Shown here: piece after piece, positions 44,405 through 55,155 of the stretch
Layout of the letters: every line of letters starts with the position of its first letter
How positions within the stretch are numbered: position 1 is the stretch's first letter
Source: Artocarpus heterophyllus
Lineage: Eukaryota; Streptophyta; Magnoliopsida; Rosales; Moraceae
DNA: 64,000 bases
Assembly (NCBI GenBank): GCA_025403435.1
Contig: CM046353.1
Location: 23,308,714-23,372,713 of the forward strand
Direction of reading: 5' to 3'
Notes under the pieces: generated by a model
The model's input: the letters and a program-made list of their open reading frames with translations, nothing else
The model's database searches: none
Told to the model about the DNA's origin: nothing
Program-made: the position numbers and the translations under genes

Positions 44405-45410
44405 TCTAGAAACAAAACAGATGCGGATACAACTCCCATATGCTGAACTCTAATTCCCAAGTGGCTTCATCAACCCCGTGATGCTACCACACGACCTTTA
44501 CCAATGGTATCTCACAATGACACAAACTGATCACTAACCTATACATCGCAAAATGAAACTATCTTGCCCTGCTCAGGCGGACACTTCCTGAGCATCGACT
44601 TATGAAACACATCATGAACATAAGAAAGTTTGGGCGGAAGGTCGAGCTGATAAGCGACCACATCAACACACTGAGTGATCTCGAACGGTCCAATATATCT
44701 CGGTGCAAGCTTTCCACTCACTCCGAACTGCATAATACCTTTACGAGGCGATACTTTCAAGAGAACAAAGTCCCCTACCGTGAATTCTAGGGGCCGACGT
44801 CTTCTATCCGCATAACTCTTCTGTCGACTCTGAGCTGCCCTCAATTGATCTCGAATTACAGTGACTTTTTTGGTGCTATCACGAATCTTATCCAGCCCAA
44901 GAACAACCCTATCTTCTAGCTCTGCCCAACACACCGGTGACCTACACGGTCGCCCATACAATGCCTCAAATGGTGCCATACCAATGCTTGCCTGATAGCT
45001 GTTGTTGTACGCGAATTTTGCCAGATGCAAATATCTCTTCCAATTCCCGCCGAAGTCTAACGCACAAGCACGCAACATGTCCTCGAGAACCTGAATAACC
45101 CACTCAAATTGCCCATCAGTCTTAGGATGAAATGTCGTGCTAAAGTTCAAATCTGTACCTAAAGCCTCCTAAAAACTCCTCCAGTACTAAGCATTAAACC
45201 TGGTGTCTCAATCAGAAGTGATGGACAAAGGAACTCTGTGCAATCTAACTATGTTCTGTAGATACAACTCCCCAAGAATCCTCCTCGAACATGTCGACCT
45301 GAATGGAATGAAATGCGTCGATTTTGTCAACCTGTTGACCACAACTCAAACTGCATCATGCCGCTGCTCCGTCCTTGGCAAACCTGTGAGAAAATCCATC
45401 GTCACATGCT
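44405..45410 (-). pseudogene. Tekay integrase core, C-terminus and chromodomain-like tail
   Basis: From the solo LTR leftwards: EHVTMDFLTGLPRT with the first Asp, ITSD for the second Asp, then a clean 203-codon frame (45150-44539): FSTTFHPKTDGQFEWVIQVL (family TDGQSERTIQ; the Glu moved or lost), YHSS-like NNSYQASIGMAPFEALYGRP, and a GPF/Y module LAPRYIGPFEITQCV. After a stop, LVKVVW, a stop, HHGVDEATWELE and YPHLF at about 44515-44410 match the chromodomain of Del/Tekay integrases. The chromodomain directs insertion to heterochromatin in chromoviruses. Several stops. Confidence 0.87.
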
Positions 45411-46853
45411 CCTATTGTTAGACATGTATGCTCTAAGGAGTAAAAATGTAATACGTTTTTGGAGACATTTTTATCAATAAAGAATTTATTCATTTATATA
45501 TACCAAATATTATCCTCTTTACGTTCATATTTGTTGAATGTATAAGAAGCAAACAGTAGTCTGAGACTATCAGTCTAAACCTTAAGAGTTGGGCATATGA
45601 TGGGATGATTATGCGGTAGACACGACTCTTAAGGTGATGGTCTAAAATATATGATCCGCAATCGAGGGAATAAAGTTGGGCGCTTTATTCATGTAAAGAT
45701 TGTTATGTTGTCTATATCCCTTTTGGGAGATGGTTTGTCTTGGCCATCGGAGTTGGACTCCGTGAATAGAAACATTGGCGCGTTGTCATAGGTGACGATG
45801 TGTTGGATCGGGACATAAAGTGAATTGATTTGGATTAATAATTCTGTCTTGGCAAATCGATTCACTTTAGACAATCATTTGTATTGTATCTTAATCCTGA
45901 GATGAATAATGGGCCCGTTGTCTCGACTTGTATCTTTTGATGTACCAATGGGTGACTCCCACATCTCTATAGTGGCATGCATGCCGGTACGTTGGAGGCA
46001 TGACTCTTGGTAGCGTAGACTTGTTATTCATAGATATGGAATCCATAGCTCCTCTTTAGGAGTAATGATATCCTCTTATATGCGTTGTCCTGTAATTGGA
46101 AAACTGGAGCGCTCAACCATTTGGATACATAGGTGTAACCGAATGGTATACTATCTTTGGATGGTAAGTTTTCTAATGGTGAGACAATGGAACGTAAGAT
46201 AAAAATAATCGGGAAGGTAAGACAGAACTTGTCCTTAAGCCGATTATGGATGATCATATGGGGATGCGATACACTATGATATGTCATGGAGACTTAGCTA
46301 CACGAGCTTCGTAATTCTATAAAGTTCGAGAGTGCAGCTCCAAGCTTTTAGTGGAGTAGCGTTGGAGTTGATAATTGTGAAATGTATATCTGGGATATTG
46401 GGTTTCATAATTATCATGAGCTTGAACTTTATAGGTCCATTTTGGTCCCCTTTGCTAGCTCACAAAATCCTGTAACGACACGGCGTGCTTTTCCAATAAT
46501 TGGTGACTTATGTCGGATTTATCAGATTGGTTTAAAATTTATAAGAATCAAATAATTCATGTCTGTTTATCGGTTGAATTAATTATGTAAGAAATTAGTT
46601 CAAGATGAACTTGTTGAATTATGGCGTTCGGATAATTCTTGTCTGTTTATCGGTTGTTTTAATTTTGGACAATTAGAACAAGATAAACTTGTAGAATTAT
46701 TGTGAATTGATTTATTTTCTTAGAGATTATCTTGATAAAGTTTGTTTTGATCAGATATCTTTTCTATTGGGCTATTTGAATCAAAACTGAGACTTTATCC
46801 TCTAGAATCTCGGGTGGAAAATAAAAGATTTGCGGAGATTTTTTCTCGGCAGT

Positions 46854-46933
46854 TCGGCATGCCGGATGACGTGTTCGGCCTGCCGAACTGGCCAGTTCGG
46901 CCTGCCTATCTCACAGTTCGGCATGCCGACCGC
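46854..46933. repeat. Four-unit palindromic array in solo Copia LTR
   Basis: Spacing 21, 22, 21. Unit 2 (GTTCGGCCTGCCGAAC at 46874) is a full palindrome except the central dinucleotide. It lies 115-195 bp upstream of the TATA-like box at 47049. Confidence 0.88.
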
Positions 46934-47048
46934 GACAGTTAAGATTACGCGTTTTTCACGCGTATCTTATCAGATATTGATCCGAACTTGATTCTGTTTC
47001 GATTTTTGAGACCTAATCTGATATGGACTGACCCCAAGGACCAATAGG

Positions 47049-47056
47049 TATAAAAA
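47049..47056 (+). promoter_or_regulatory. TATA-like box in solo Copia LTR
   Basis: TATAAAAA before GGGAGTGAGTC, conserved with other family-1 LTRs. Confidence 0.6.
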
Positions 47057-47453
47057 GGGAGTGAGTCTAATGATTTACTCAGATCAATTTGAGAGATTAA
47101 GAGTGATACTCTTCTAGTGAGCATCTAAAAACTCCCTGAGAGCTTTTGTTCACAAATTACGAACACTAGCTTTGGGTTCTCTCTATTGATTGGAAGGAGA
47201 GTCACCGGTGGAAGAGCTGTATGTGTGAGCCCACACTCACTCTGGTTGTGGATAGAGAATAGCAAAGAAGACCAGTTGGTTGAGGCTCTTCTGGAACGTT
47301 ACTTCTCTACACAGGTCGCGGAGGTTCTTCGGCATACTGAGGTTAGTAAGATCTGTTTAATTTATACATATAACATGTCAAACTTGTGTTTTGGAAAATA
47401 CTCTGATGAAAAATTCTAAAAATTTCGCTGCGCACTTTGTTTCCAACACCTAT

Positions 47454-47731
47454 TTCCACCCTGGAATAGGAAGCGGCTGAAACTGACCTGTAGGTTTCTG
47501 ATGCTCAGCTTTCACCTGGAGACACGTCGTACACTTGGCCACGTACTCTTGAACATCTTTCTTCATACCTCTCCACCAATATTGCCTCTTCAAATCACAA
47601 TACATCTTCGTGCTCCCCAGATGAATAGCGAACTGAGACCTATGAGCTTCATCCATAACGGCTTTCGTCACCTCTGCGATGGCTAGAACTGCAAGACGCT
47701 CCCAGAAGTACAGCGATCTATCTGCATGCAC
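47454..47731 (-). pseudogene. Tekay integrase zinc-binding domain
   Basis: Frame with MDEAHRSQFAIHLGSTKMYC, DLKRQYWWRGMKKDVQEYVA and CTTCLQVKAEHQKPTGQFQP. H-x-H...C-x2-C residues of the integrase HHCC finger are present. It is cut by the solo LTR after PGWK; the core continues at 45410. Confidence 0.9.
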
Positions 47732-47788
47732 TCTCTATTCTTCAAACTACTCTCCGTTTTGAATCCGTGTCCAAATCCCTCGAACTTG

Positions 47789-48229
47789 CTAGTCCTGCCA
47801 CTGATTCTGCTTCACCATCTGAACAAAAACTGGGGTCACTTCCATATGATACATTGAAACACAATCATAGTCTTCATGATACTGTAGTCCATACTCGCTT
47901 ACTGTGGCATCCCTGTTCCAGTCCTCAAGAGCCAAACAAACGAGAATCCTTGAAGACTTCCTACTAAATGCATTCGCGACCACATTAGCTTTCCCAAGAT
48001 GGTACTGCAATGCGAAATCGTAATCCTCTATGTACTCCATCCATCTCCGCTGCCTCAAGTTAAGATCCCTTTGAGTGAACAGATACCTCAAACTCTTATG
48101 ATCGAAAAAGACCTGAAATGTCACCCCATACAAATAATATCTCTAAATCTTCAGCGCGTGAATCACCGCCGCGAGCTCCTAGTTGTGAGTGGGATAATTC
48201 CGCTCATGAGGTCGTAGCTCTCTCGATCC
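47789..48229 (-). pseudogene. Tekay RNase H
   Basis: The open part 48133-47789 starts at [20 protein letters not shown] (Asp in the TDHKSL block reads FDHKSL), [20 protein letters not shown] and [12 protein letters not shown] (family NVVADALSRK, so the Asp is Asn). It removes the RNA strand in the family; this copy has a changed catalytic position. Confidence 0.85.
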
Positions 48230-49054
48230 TTATGCAACCACACGTCCATGCTGCATCAACACGCATCCAAGTCTGCGTCCTGAAGCATCTATATAAACCT
48301 CATATGGCTCGTCACTACTAGGAATAATCAATACTGGGGCTGAAGTCAACCGATTCTTCAATTCTTGAAAAGCAAGCTCACATTCTTCATCCCACTGTAA
48401 CCTAACATTTTTCCTGATCAACCTCATCAACGGAGCTACAATCTTCGAGAAATCTTTTACAAATTTCCTGTAATAACCTGCAAGACCCAAAAAGCTACGG
48501 ATTTCTGCTATATTCCTTGGTTGTTCCCATTCCACTATGGCTTCAATCTTGCATGGATCCACAGAAATACCATGCTCGGAGATGACATGACCCAGAGCCT
48601 GAAGCACGATCTTGAGATGCTGCTCATGCTCCTCCCGAGTCTTAGAATACACTAGAATATCATCTATGAACACGATCACGAACTGATCCAGATACAGCCT
48701 GAATATCCTGTTCATTAAATCCATAAAAGCTATCAGAGCATTTGTCAACCCAAACGGCATCACCAGAAAATCAAAATGTCCATATTGTGTCCTGAAAGCT
48801 GTCTTGGGAATATCCTCTTCCTTTATCCTGAGCTGATGGTACCCCGAACGTAAATCAATCTTTGAAAAATGTCGTAAACCTCTCAACTGATCAAATAACT
48901 CATCAATCCTGGGCAAAGGATACTTATTCTTCACCGTGACATGATTCAACTGTCGATAATCTATACACAACCTAAGAGTCCCATCATATTTCTTAGCAAA
49001 CAAAACCGGTGCTCCCCACGGAGATGTGCTATTCCAAATACCCCTTATTAGCAA
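48230..49054 (-). pseudogene. Tekay reverse transcriptase
   Basis: 274 codons: [80 protein letters not shown] and catalytic [12 protein letters not shown]. After EHLKIVLQ it jumps to [13 protein letters not shown]; the ~25 residues the family has between them (around the 'LYAKFSKCEFW' block) are missing without loss of frame (near 48600). The RNase H start [11 protein letters not shown] follows. A stop near 49055 separates the upstream RT lead-in. Confidence 0.92.
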
Positions 49055-49058
49055 GCTC

Positions 49059-49400
49059 CTAAAGTTGCTTTCTCAATTCTTTCACTTCCACCGGCTCCAT
49101 CCGATAAGGTGCTACTGAAATCAGTGTTGTTCCTGGAAGCAACTCAATACCAAACTCAATCTCCCGATGCAGTGGCAACCCTGGCAACTCGTCGGGGAAG
49201 ACATCCTCATACTCATCAACCACTGAAATCGCTACATCTCCTCTCAAGGCATAGGGCTCATCTTCTAGACTTGCAAGAAAAGCATGACAAACCAGATTTC
49301 TTCGCCCTCCAAGACATGACTTAATGAGACGCTCACTCATTAACCGATCAAAACCACCTTGGTAAGTGATCATCGTCCCCCTATCAGACACTAGGGTCAC
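49059..49400 (-). pseudogene. Tekay protease-RT linker and RT lead-in
   Basis: Frame with FDRLMSERLIKSCLGGRRNL, VVDEYEDVFPDELPGLPLHR and EIEFGIELLPGTTLISVAPY RMEPVEVKEL. VxxFxDVFPEELPGLPPxRE is the standard Tekay linker into RT. Confidence 0.88.
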
Positions 49401-49409
49401 TTTTTGAAG

Positions 49410-49706
49410 CTAGCAGTCTACAACTGCATTGTACCTGGACAACCAGTCCATCCCTAGGATTACATCATATGAGCTCATGGGGAGTACAATCAAATCACTT
49501 TTCAAAATCTCATCCCCAATCTTTATTTTACAAGCTTTACATATACAATTTACACACACCTGCCCCAAGGAAGAAGCTATAACTAGGGGTTTATTAAACT
49601 TTTCTATCTCTAGTCCCAAGGCATGTACAAAACGACTTTTATTAAGAGAATGAGTGGCACCTGTATCAAATAAAACGTGAGCTAAGGATTGGGAAACTAA
49701 GATCAT
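49410..49706 (-). pseudogene. Tekay aspartic protease
   Basis: VLFDTGATHSLNKSRFVHAL carries the DTGA active site (family DTGATHSFIS). It ends with VILGMDWLSRYNAVVDC, the standard protease end. Clean 98-codon frame. Confidence 0.9.
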
Positions 49707-50909
49707 ACCATTGACTACCGCATTACTAGTCTAAACATCTGAACCTCCTGATGCCATCGCATGAACCTGCACTGGTGCCTTTCCTTTCCTTCTACCTATG
49801 TTGCTAGGTCCTGGATTATTCTGTCGATACTACTACGACGAAGGCAACTGCACACTAGTTGCATTCGATGCTCGATACTGAGGAACACTACGTTGGAAAT
49901 GCTATGGCTGCTGCCCTTACGCTGGATATGACAGTTGCTGAGGAGAGAACTGAGGAAACTCTAACTGTGAAAACTGTTGAGGCGGAGGTAGGGTCTGAGG
50001 CTGAGGCTGACGACTGGCACCTTCCCCGGTCTGAGATCCAAGACGGGCACTCTTGATTGGGCAATTCCTCTTGATGTGTCCTGGCTGCTGGCACTAATGA
50101 CAATGAAAGCTGTAGGGATTGCTGCGCCCACTACTAGATGAACTACTGCTACCACTGTTCGCGCCACCCTGCTTGTTCTTTCCTGGAGCTGGACGACACT
50201 GGTGCTCTTCCTACCGCTCCTCTTTGGTCCTCTTGAAGACTTTGTCCGGTCTCACAATACTACGCATAGTCACTTTCCACTAATATCGCTGACGACACAA
50301 GCTCTCTGAAACTTCTGAGTCGTAGAGCAACCACCTGTCGCCAAATAGGATCCTTAAGTCCTTCCTGAAACTTTATACATTTCGCACATTCCGATGCCAC
50401 AATCGATGGAGAAAACCTGGCCAACTCATAAAACCTTGCCTCATACTCACGAACAGATAGTTCACCCTACTGCAGCCTATAGAACTCAGGTACCTTCTGG
50501 TCTCTATACCCCTGCGAAAAATACCGGTCATAGAACAGCTCCTCGAACCTGTCCCAACTGATATTACTACTGCGTTCCAAACACTTAGCTTATTTCCACC
50601 AAGTATTAGCATCACCCTCGAACTTATATGCAACAAATTTCACACGATACTCATCAAGCACACCAAGGGTATCCAAATGCTTCACAATCAAATCTAGCCA
50701 ATATTCTGCTAATTGCGGATCTCTATTTCTATCAAAGTTGGAATAGACGCACGTCGAAATTCCTTAAAATATGTATGTCGACGACTAGCATCAGAATCCT
50801 CCGGTCTAGCCCTAGCTGCCATCTGCTGGAATGCCGCAAACATAGACCTCATCATACCCTCATCATTTTTGAACTCGACGTCAGCTGTCGAACGACGTCT
50901 AGGTGCCAT
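49707..50909 (-). pseudogene. Tekay gag with CCHC zinc knuckle
   Basis: Start ATG 50909 (MAPRRRSTADVEFKNDEGMM), about 100 bp from the LTR. Middle block around 50636-50373 has RFEELFYDRYF-like words in shifted frames. The knuckle CHQCQQPGHIKRNCPIK is read at about 50102-50050, followed by a Pro/Gln-rich tail. Several frameshifts. Confidence 0.8.
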
Positions 50910-50993
50910 TCTCTCACTTCTGAAAACAAAATTTGGACTGTCAGAGGTATTTCATTGTCATACATATGTGTGCACAATTCCCAAGGTTTGTAA

Positions 50994-51012
50994 CCTTGAG
51001 CTTTGATATCAT
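50994..51012 (-). promoter_or_regulatory. Primer binding site of Tekay element (diverged iMet type)
   Basis: The minus strand reads TGATATCAAAGCTCAAGG two bases from the LTR, compared with TGGTATCAGAGCCA for initiator tRNA-Met; three differences over the first 13 positions. Confidence 0.65.
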
Positions 51013-51014
51013 TC

Positions 51015-53199
51015 TGTCACGCTCCGGGGTACGGAAGGTGACGTGGCGGTTGATTTAATTTAATTAAATAAAAATTTAGTTAAAAACATGAGTTTAAGGG
51101 TTAAATTAAATATAAAAGTATGAAAGATTTAAAAACCATTTTGTAAAAGAATTCATAATCATTAAACAGATAAAATCATTAAGCAATCATTAAGCAAGAA
51201 AAAATAAAATAATACATATAGCGAGTATGGGTCCAATTGACCCACAGCTTGTGCACACATATTGTACTGACAATATAATAATACAACCATAGTCCAAGCA
51301 CAAAGAAAGTTAAAACATTACATGCCTTGTTCAATTATTACAAATAATCTAGTAGCCCTTCTACTACTCCTAAGTTCTGTCCGTTGAATCCTCTCTGAAC
51401 CTAAGAGGAAATCCACCTAGAGGGGAGAAGTTTGAAAACAAGTAAAATGTGAGCGAAAGGCTCAATAGGACTATATTTTAAGAAATCATTTAAATTAAAA
51501 AAAAAAGAAATATCGCTATCCAACAGATTATTTAAAAGAAAACTTGAATAAATAAATTTAAGTGAAACCGTTCTTACCCAAAACAGTTTATTTGGTCGAC
51601 CAGAATTATTATCATTTTCTTTTCCTAGGCAAACCATATGAATAACACTACCGTAGTGGCCCAGTTGGGTTTACGTACCTGCCCTAAGGTCGATCGCTAC
51701 ACAACCCAATCTCTGATATGGCATAATGCCCTTATGTTCATTTTCATCATTATTCAAAACCCAGTTATCGAGTATTATCATTTACATTCATCATAAGGTT
51801 CATTATAAAATTCATCTCAATCCACGGTTCATAAAACAACTGATAAAATTCCCTTTTAATTCATCATTGAAAACATTTTGATAAAAATCCTTTTCAAGGC
51901 CAAATCACTTAAAATTAGGCTACCAAAAGAAGGGGGTAGAAATCCTACCTCGATGCTTGTGCCGGTGCCCTACACTGTAATCCCGGTCCGCTATACGTTA
52001 GCTCCACGGAACCACGAATGATCCTAAATACAAACTAAGTCGATCAATATCTAGTTTGAGACATTCTATGTTACTAAACCATTTCATGATGTCCTAGTGT
52101 GCCATTTGTATCTTTAAAATCATTTTATAAAGTTAAAATTTCAATCGGGGTTCAAAACAGTGAAAACAGATGAAAATCACAAAATTTGCCCTAGTTTAGT
52201 CGGCCTGTCCGTCCCCTGGTTCGGCCAGCCGAAGTGCACAGTTCGGCCTGCCAGAGGACCATGTCCGGTCAGCCGAACATTTTCATGTTTGGCCTGCCGA
52301 ACGGATGAATCTGACCTGTCGATCCTTTGAATCCGGCCTGCCGAACTAGAAAATATCCAAAAATCTCATGCACGGGTTTTGAGTCTCCCAAAACTCAAAT
52401 CTTCGTTTTAACCTATTTTTCTCAAATCCCAGGCATAGAAAACAATCATAGATGATAGAAAACATAATAGAATAGTTTTGAACTCATTTAAGCAAGATTT
52501 GAACACAAAATCTCAAGAAATTCGAAAATAGAGAAAAATGAGAAAAAATGAAAAATCGTGAATCGAATCTGTTTTTCTTCAAACAAAGCTTAGATCCTGG
52601 GTGTTCTAAGCTCCTTTAACTCAAATCAAGGGTTTTCTAAGCTCAAACAAACTTAGATTTTAAAAATGCATGAAAAAATGAAAATTTGAAAAAGTTTAGA
52701 AATTTCAAAACTAACCTTAAATCCAAGCTTCAAATCACGTTTTTGGTTGCCAAATCACGCTCCCGAGCTTCCTTCTTGCAAACCCGAAGCTTGCTTTCAA
52801 AATTTTGAGGAAAAATTGAGAGATAAAGAGGGAGACCGAGAGAGAGATGAGCATGAGAGTGAGAGTGAGAGTAAGAGAGAGAGTGAGCGAGTGAATGAGA
52901 GAGGAAGAGAGTGAAAGATTTAAATAGAGAGATATAATGGGTGGTTTTATTGTGCGAAAACCATGTGCTGCCCACGATTTTATAAAACTGAATACATTTT
53001 TCAAATTTTTTTGTGTCCCAAAGATTCAAAATGACATTTAAAATAATTAAAAACAATTAAAAGTCATTAAGATAACCAAAACAACTTTACACCTAAAATT
53101 TTATTAAATAATCAAATTAATTTTTTAAAACATTAGTTATGGCACACTAATTTATCATTTTATATTATAATAACATTAAATTAATTTTAGGGCGTTGCA
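51015..53199 (-). mobile_element. Tekay 5' LTR (2185 bp)
   Basis: TGTCACGCTCCGGGGTACGG to TAGGGCGTTGCA. It aligns by eye over its length with 42181-44357. The palindromic array (52198-52345) has one unit more than the other LTR. Confidence 0.93.
52198..52345. repeat. Seven-unit palindromic array in Tekay LTR
   Basis: Units such as GGTTCGGCCAGCCGAAG, GTTCGGCCTGCC, GTCCGGTCAGCCGAAC, GTTTGGCCTGCCGAAC and TCCGGCCTGCCGAAC at ~21-25-bp spacing. The partner LTR has six units; the extra one lies near the right side (ATCTGACCTGTCGATC / ATCCGGCCTGCCGAAC). Confidence 0.8.
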
Positions 53200-53204
53200 T
53201 GCAT

Positions 53205-53583
53205 AGTGATGTTTACGGACCGATGAACATTCGGGCACTAGGAGGGTATGAATATTTCGTCACTTTATTGATGATTACTTAAGGTATGGGTATGTGTACC
53301 TGATGCTCCACAAAAGCAAAACTTTTGAAAAGTTCAAGGAGTTTTGGGTTGAAGTGAAAAAGCAATAGGTAGACCCATAAAGGCACTTCAATTTGATCAA
53401 GGTAGAGAATACCTTTCTGATGAGTTCTTGGGACACTTATTAGAGAATGAGATTTTATCCTAGTTGATTGCATTAGGCACTCTGAGCAGAATGGTATAAC
53501 GGAGAGAAGAAATAGGACTTTATTAGAAATGGTTAGGTCCATGATGAATTATTCATCATTGCCTCTATCCTTTTAGGCACTCT
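53205..53583 (+). pseudogene. Copia integrase core, part after Tekay insertion
   Basis: Reads [20 protein letters not shown], then frameshifts; [40 protein letters not shown] (second Asp region), GTLSRMV/RRNRTLLEMVRSM. From 53378 it is also present as a second copy starting at 57515. It ends in filler at 53576-53606. Confidence 0.88.
53376..53583. repeat. Duplicated integrase segment (left copy)
   Basis: From ATAAAGGCACTTC (about 53378) to CCTCTATCCTTTTAGG it matches 57515-57717 (ATAAAGGCACTTC to CCTTTATCCTTTTAGG) with few differences. The two copies flank the 3.9-kb insertion as direct repeats of roughly 205-215 bp. Confidence 0.9.
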
Positions 53584-53606
53584 GAGCAGGTCCATGATGG
53601 TCAGGT
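53576..53606. other. Templated filler DNA at repair junction
   Basis: The junction reads AGGCACTCTGAGCA, GGTCCATGATGG and TCAGGTCCA in succession. Each piece occurs in the adjacent integrase (around 53477, 53537 and, for GTCAGGTCCATGATG, 57670). Patchwork copying of nearby short tracts is typical of repair synthesis with template switching. Confidence 0.75.
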
Positions 53607-54865
53607 CCAAATGGTATACTGTCTTTGAATGGTAAGTTTTCCTAATCGAGAAGGTAAAACAGAACTTGTCGTTAAGCCGATTATGGATAATCCTATGGAG
53701 ATACGATACATTATGATATGTCATGGAGACTTGGCTATACAGGCCTCGTAATTCTATATAGTTCGAAAGTGCAGCTCTAAGCTTTTAGTGGAGTAGCGTT
53801 GGAGTTAATAATTTTGAAATGTATATCTGGGATATTGGGTTTCATAATTATCGGGAGCTTGAACTATATAGGTCCATTTGGTCCCCTTTGCTAGCTTACA
53901 AAAATCCTATAACGATACGGTGTGCTTTTCTAAAATTGGTAACTTATGTCGAATTTATCAGATCGGCTAAAATTCGATAAAATCAGACAATTCATGTTTG
54001 TTTATTGGTTAAATTAAATTTTTGACAAAAGTAATTCAAGATAAACTTGTTGAATTATCAGGATTAGATAATTCATGTCTATTTATCAGTTGGATTAATT
54101 TTGAATTAATTCAAGATAAACTTGTTAAATTATCAGGAATATTTATTTTCCTAGAGATTATCTAGATATGAATGTTTTAATTAGATAACTTCTCTATTGG
54201 GTTATTTGAATTAAAACCGAGGCTCTATCCCAAGAATCTCAGATAGGAAATAAAGATTCGTAGGAATCTTTTATCAAAGGTTCAGCAGGCCGATCTTTAA
54301 GTTTAGCATGTCGATTGAGGAGGTTTGGCATATCAATCTGACAGTTTAGCCTACTGATCGGGTGATAAAAGAATCATGCGTTTTCACATAGATTTTATCA
54401 GATATTGATTCTGATTTGATTTTGATTAGAATTTGTGAGGCCTCATTTGATAAGGACTGACTCCTAGTCCCAACCTCTATAAAAGGGGAGTGAGTCTCTT
54501 TATTGTTAAGATCAGTTAAGAAATCTAGAGTGAGACTCTGAAACTTCCCAAAGAGCTATCGTTCATAAATCACGAATTATAGCTTTGGGTATTTCTCAAT
54601 TGGTTGGAAGGAGAGCCACCTAGGGAAAAGCTGAACGATATGAGCCCACACTCATTCCGATCGAGGATAGAGAATATCAAAGAAGACCAGTTGGTTGAGG
54701 TCTTTCTAAAACGTTACTTCTCTTTATTGATTACGATAGCTTTTTGGCATATACAAGGTTAGTAAGATTTGGTTAATTTATGCATATAGTGTGTCAAACT
54801 TATGTTTTAGGAAATACTCTAATATAAAAAATTTTAAAATTCCAATGCGTACTATTTTTCCAACA
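53607..54865 (+). mobile_element. Copia LTR 3' part within copied segment
   Basis: Copy of 27152-28425, ending TTTTTCCAACA. It has the TATA-like TATAAAAG at about 54479 and degenerate palindromic units at about 54280-54360. Confidence 0.88.
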
Positions 54866-55155
54866 ATTGGAATCAGAGCCATGGTTTTTATATAAATTTG
54901 CAAGTCTGTGATCGTACAATATGAATAAATTATGTGATCTTCATTTTTCCTATGCTTGAATTTAATTTTTTAGAGAGTTGGCACTCTAGGTTTCTATATA
55001 TTCTTATGTTGTCATGGATTATATGGTGAATATTTATTAGTTAATCATGGTTAATTAAATTATTATTTAATTATTTATTAATTAATTAATTTATACCGGT
55101 TATGGTTCCTTAGAGGTTAGAATGTGTATCTAGGTTTTTCATGTAATTAGATGGC
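54866..55155 (+). other. Copia primer site and leader part within copied segment
   Basis: TGGAATCAGAGCC at 54868-54880 (donor TGGCATCAGAGCC), then leader identical in layout to 28441-28710, ending in ATGGC at 55151-55155. Confidence 0.85.

Larger units (their letters stand above)
45416..47448 (+). mobile_element. Solo LTR, Copia family 1 (2033 bp), inside Tekay integrase
   Basis: TGTTAGACATGTATGCTC to GTTTCCAACA, with CCTAT at 45411-45415 and 47449-47453. It carries a four-unit palindromic array (46854, 46875, 46897, 46918), TATAAAAA at 47049-47056 and the 87-codon antisense frame (46287-46024). It is the least decayed family-1 LTR by its array. No internal Copia region. Confidence 0.95.
42181..53199 (-). 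mobile_element. Tekay/Del-type chromovirus (Gypsy), complete with both LTRs (11.0 kb)
   Basis: LTRs 42181-44357 and 51015-53199. On minus: primer site, gag with CCHC knuckle, protease, RT, RNase H, integrase, chromodomain-like tail and polypurine tract. A solo Copia LTR splits the integrase. The tail reading VKVVW-HHGVDEATWELE, the FEGEISFRGGE-like wording and LTRs over 2 kb point to the Tekay/Del branch. Several stops and an in-frame deletion in RT; not autonomous. Confidence 0.92.

Noticed and set aside
48118..48321. Plus-strand frames across Tekay RT and RNase H
   Set aside because: Shadows of clearly assigned minus-strand RT/RNase H.
52730..53056. Open frames of ~100 codons rich in Ser/Leu/His on minus
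   Set aside because: They cross the GA-rich simple sequence of the Tekay LTR and appear only as translation of low complexity; no family match.
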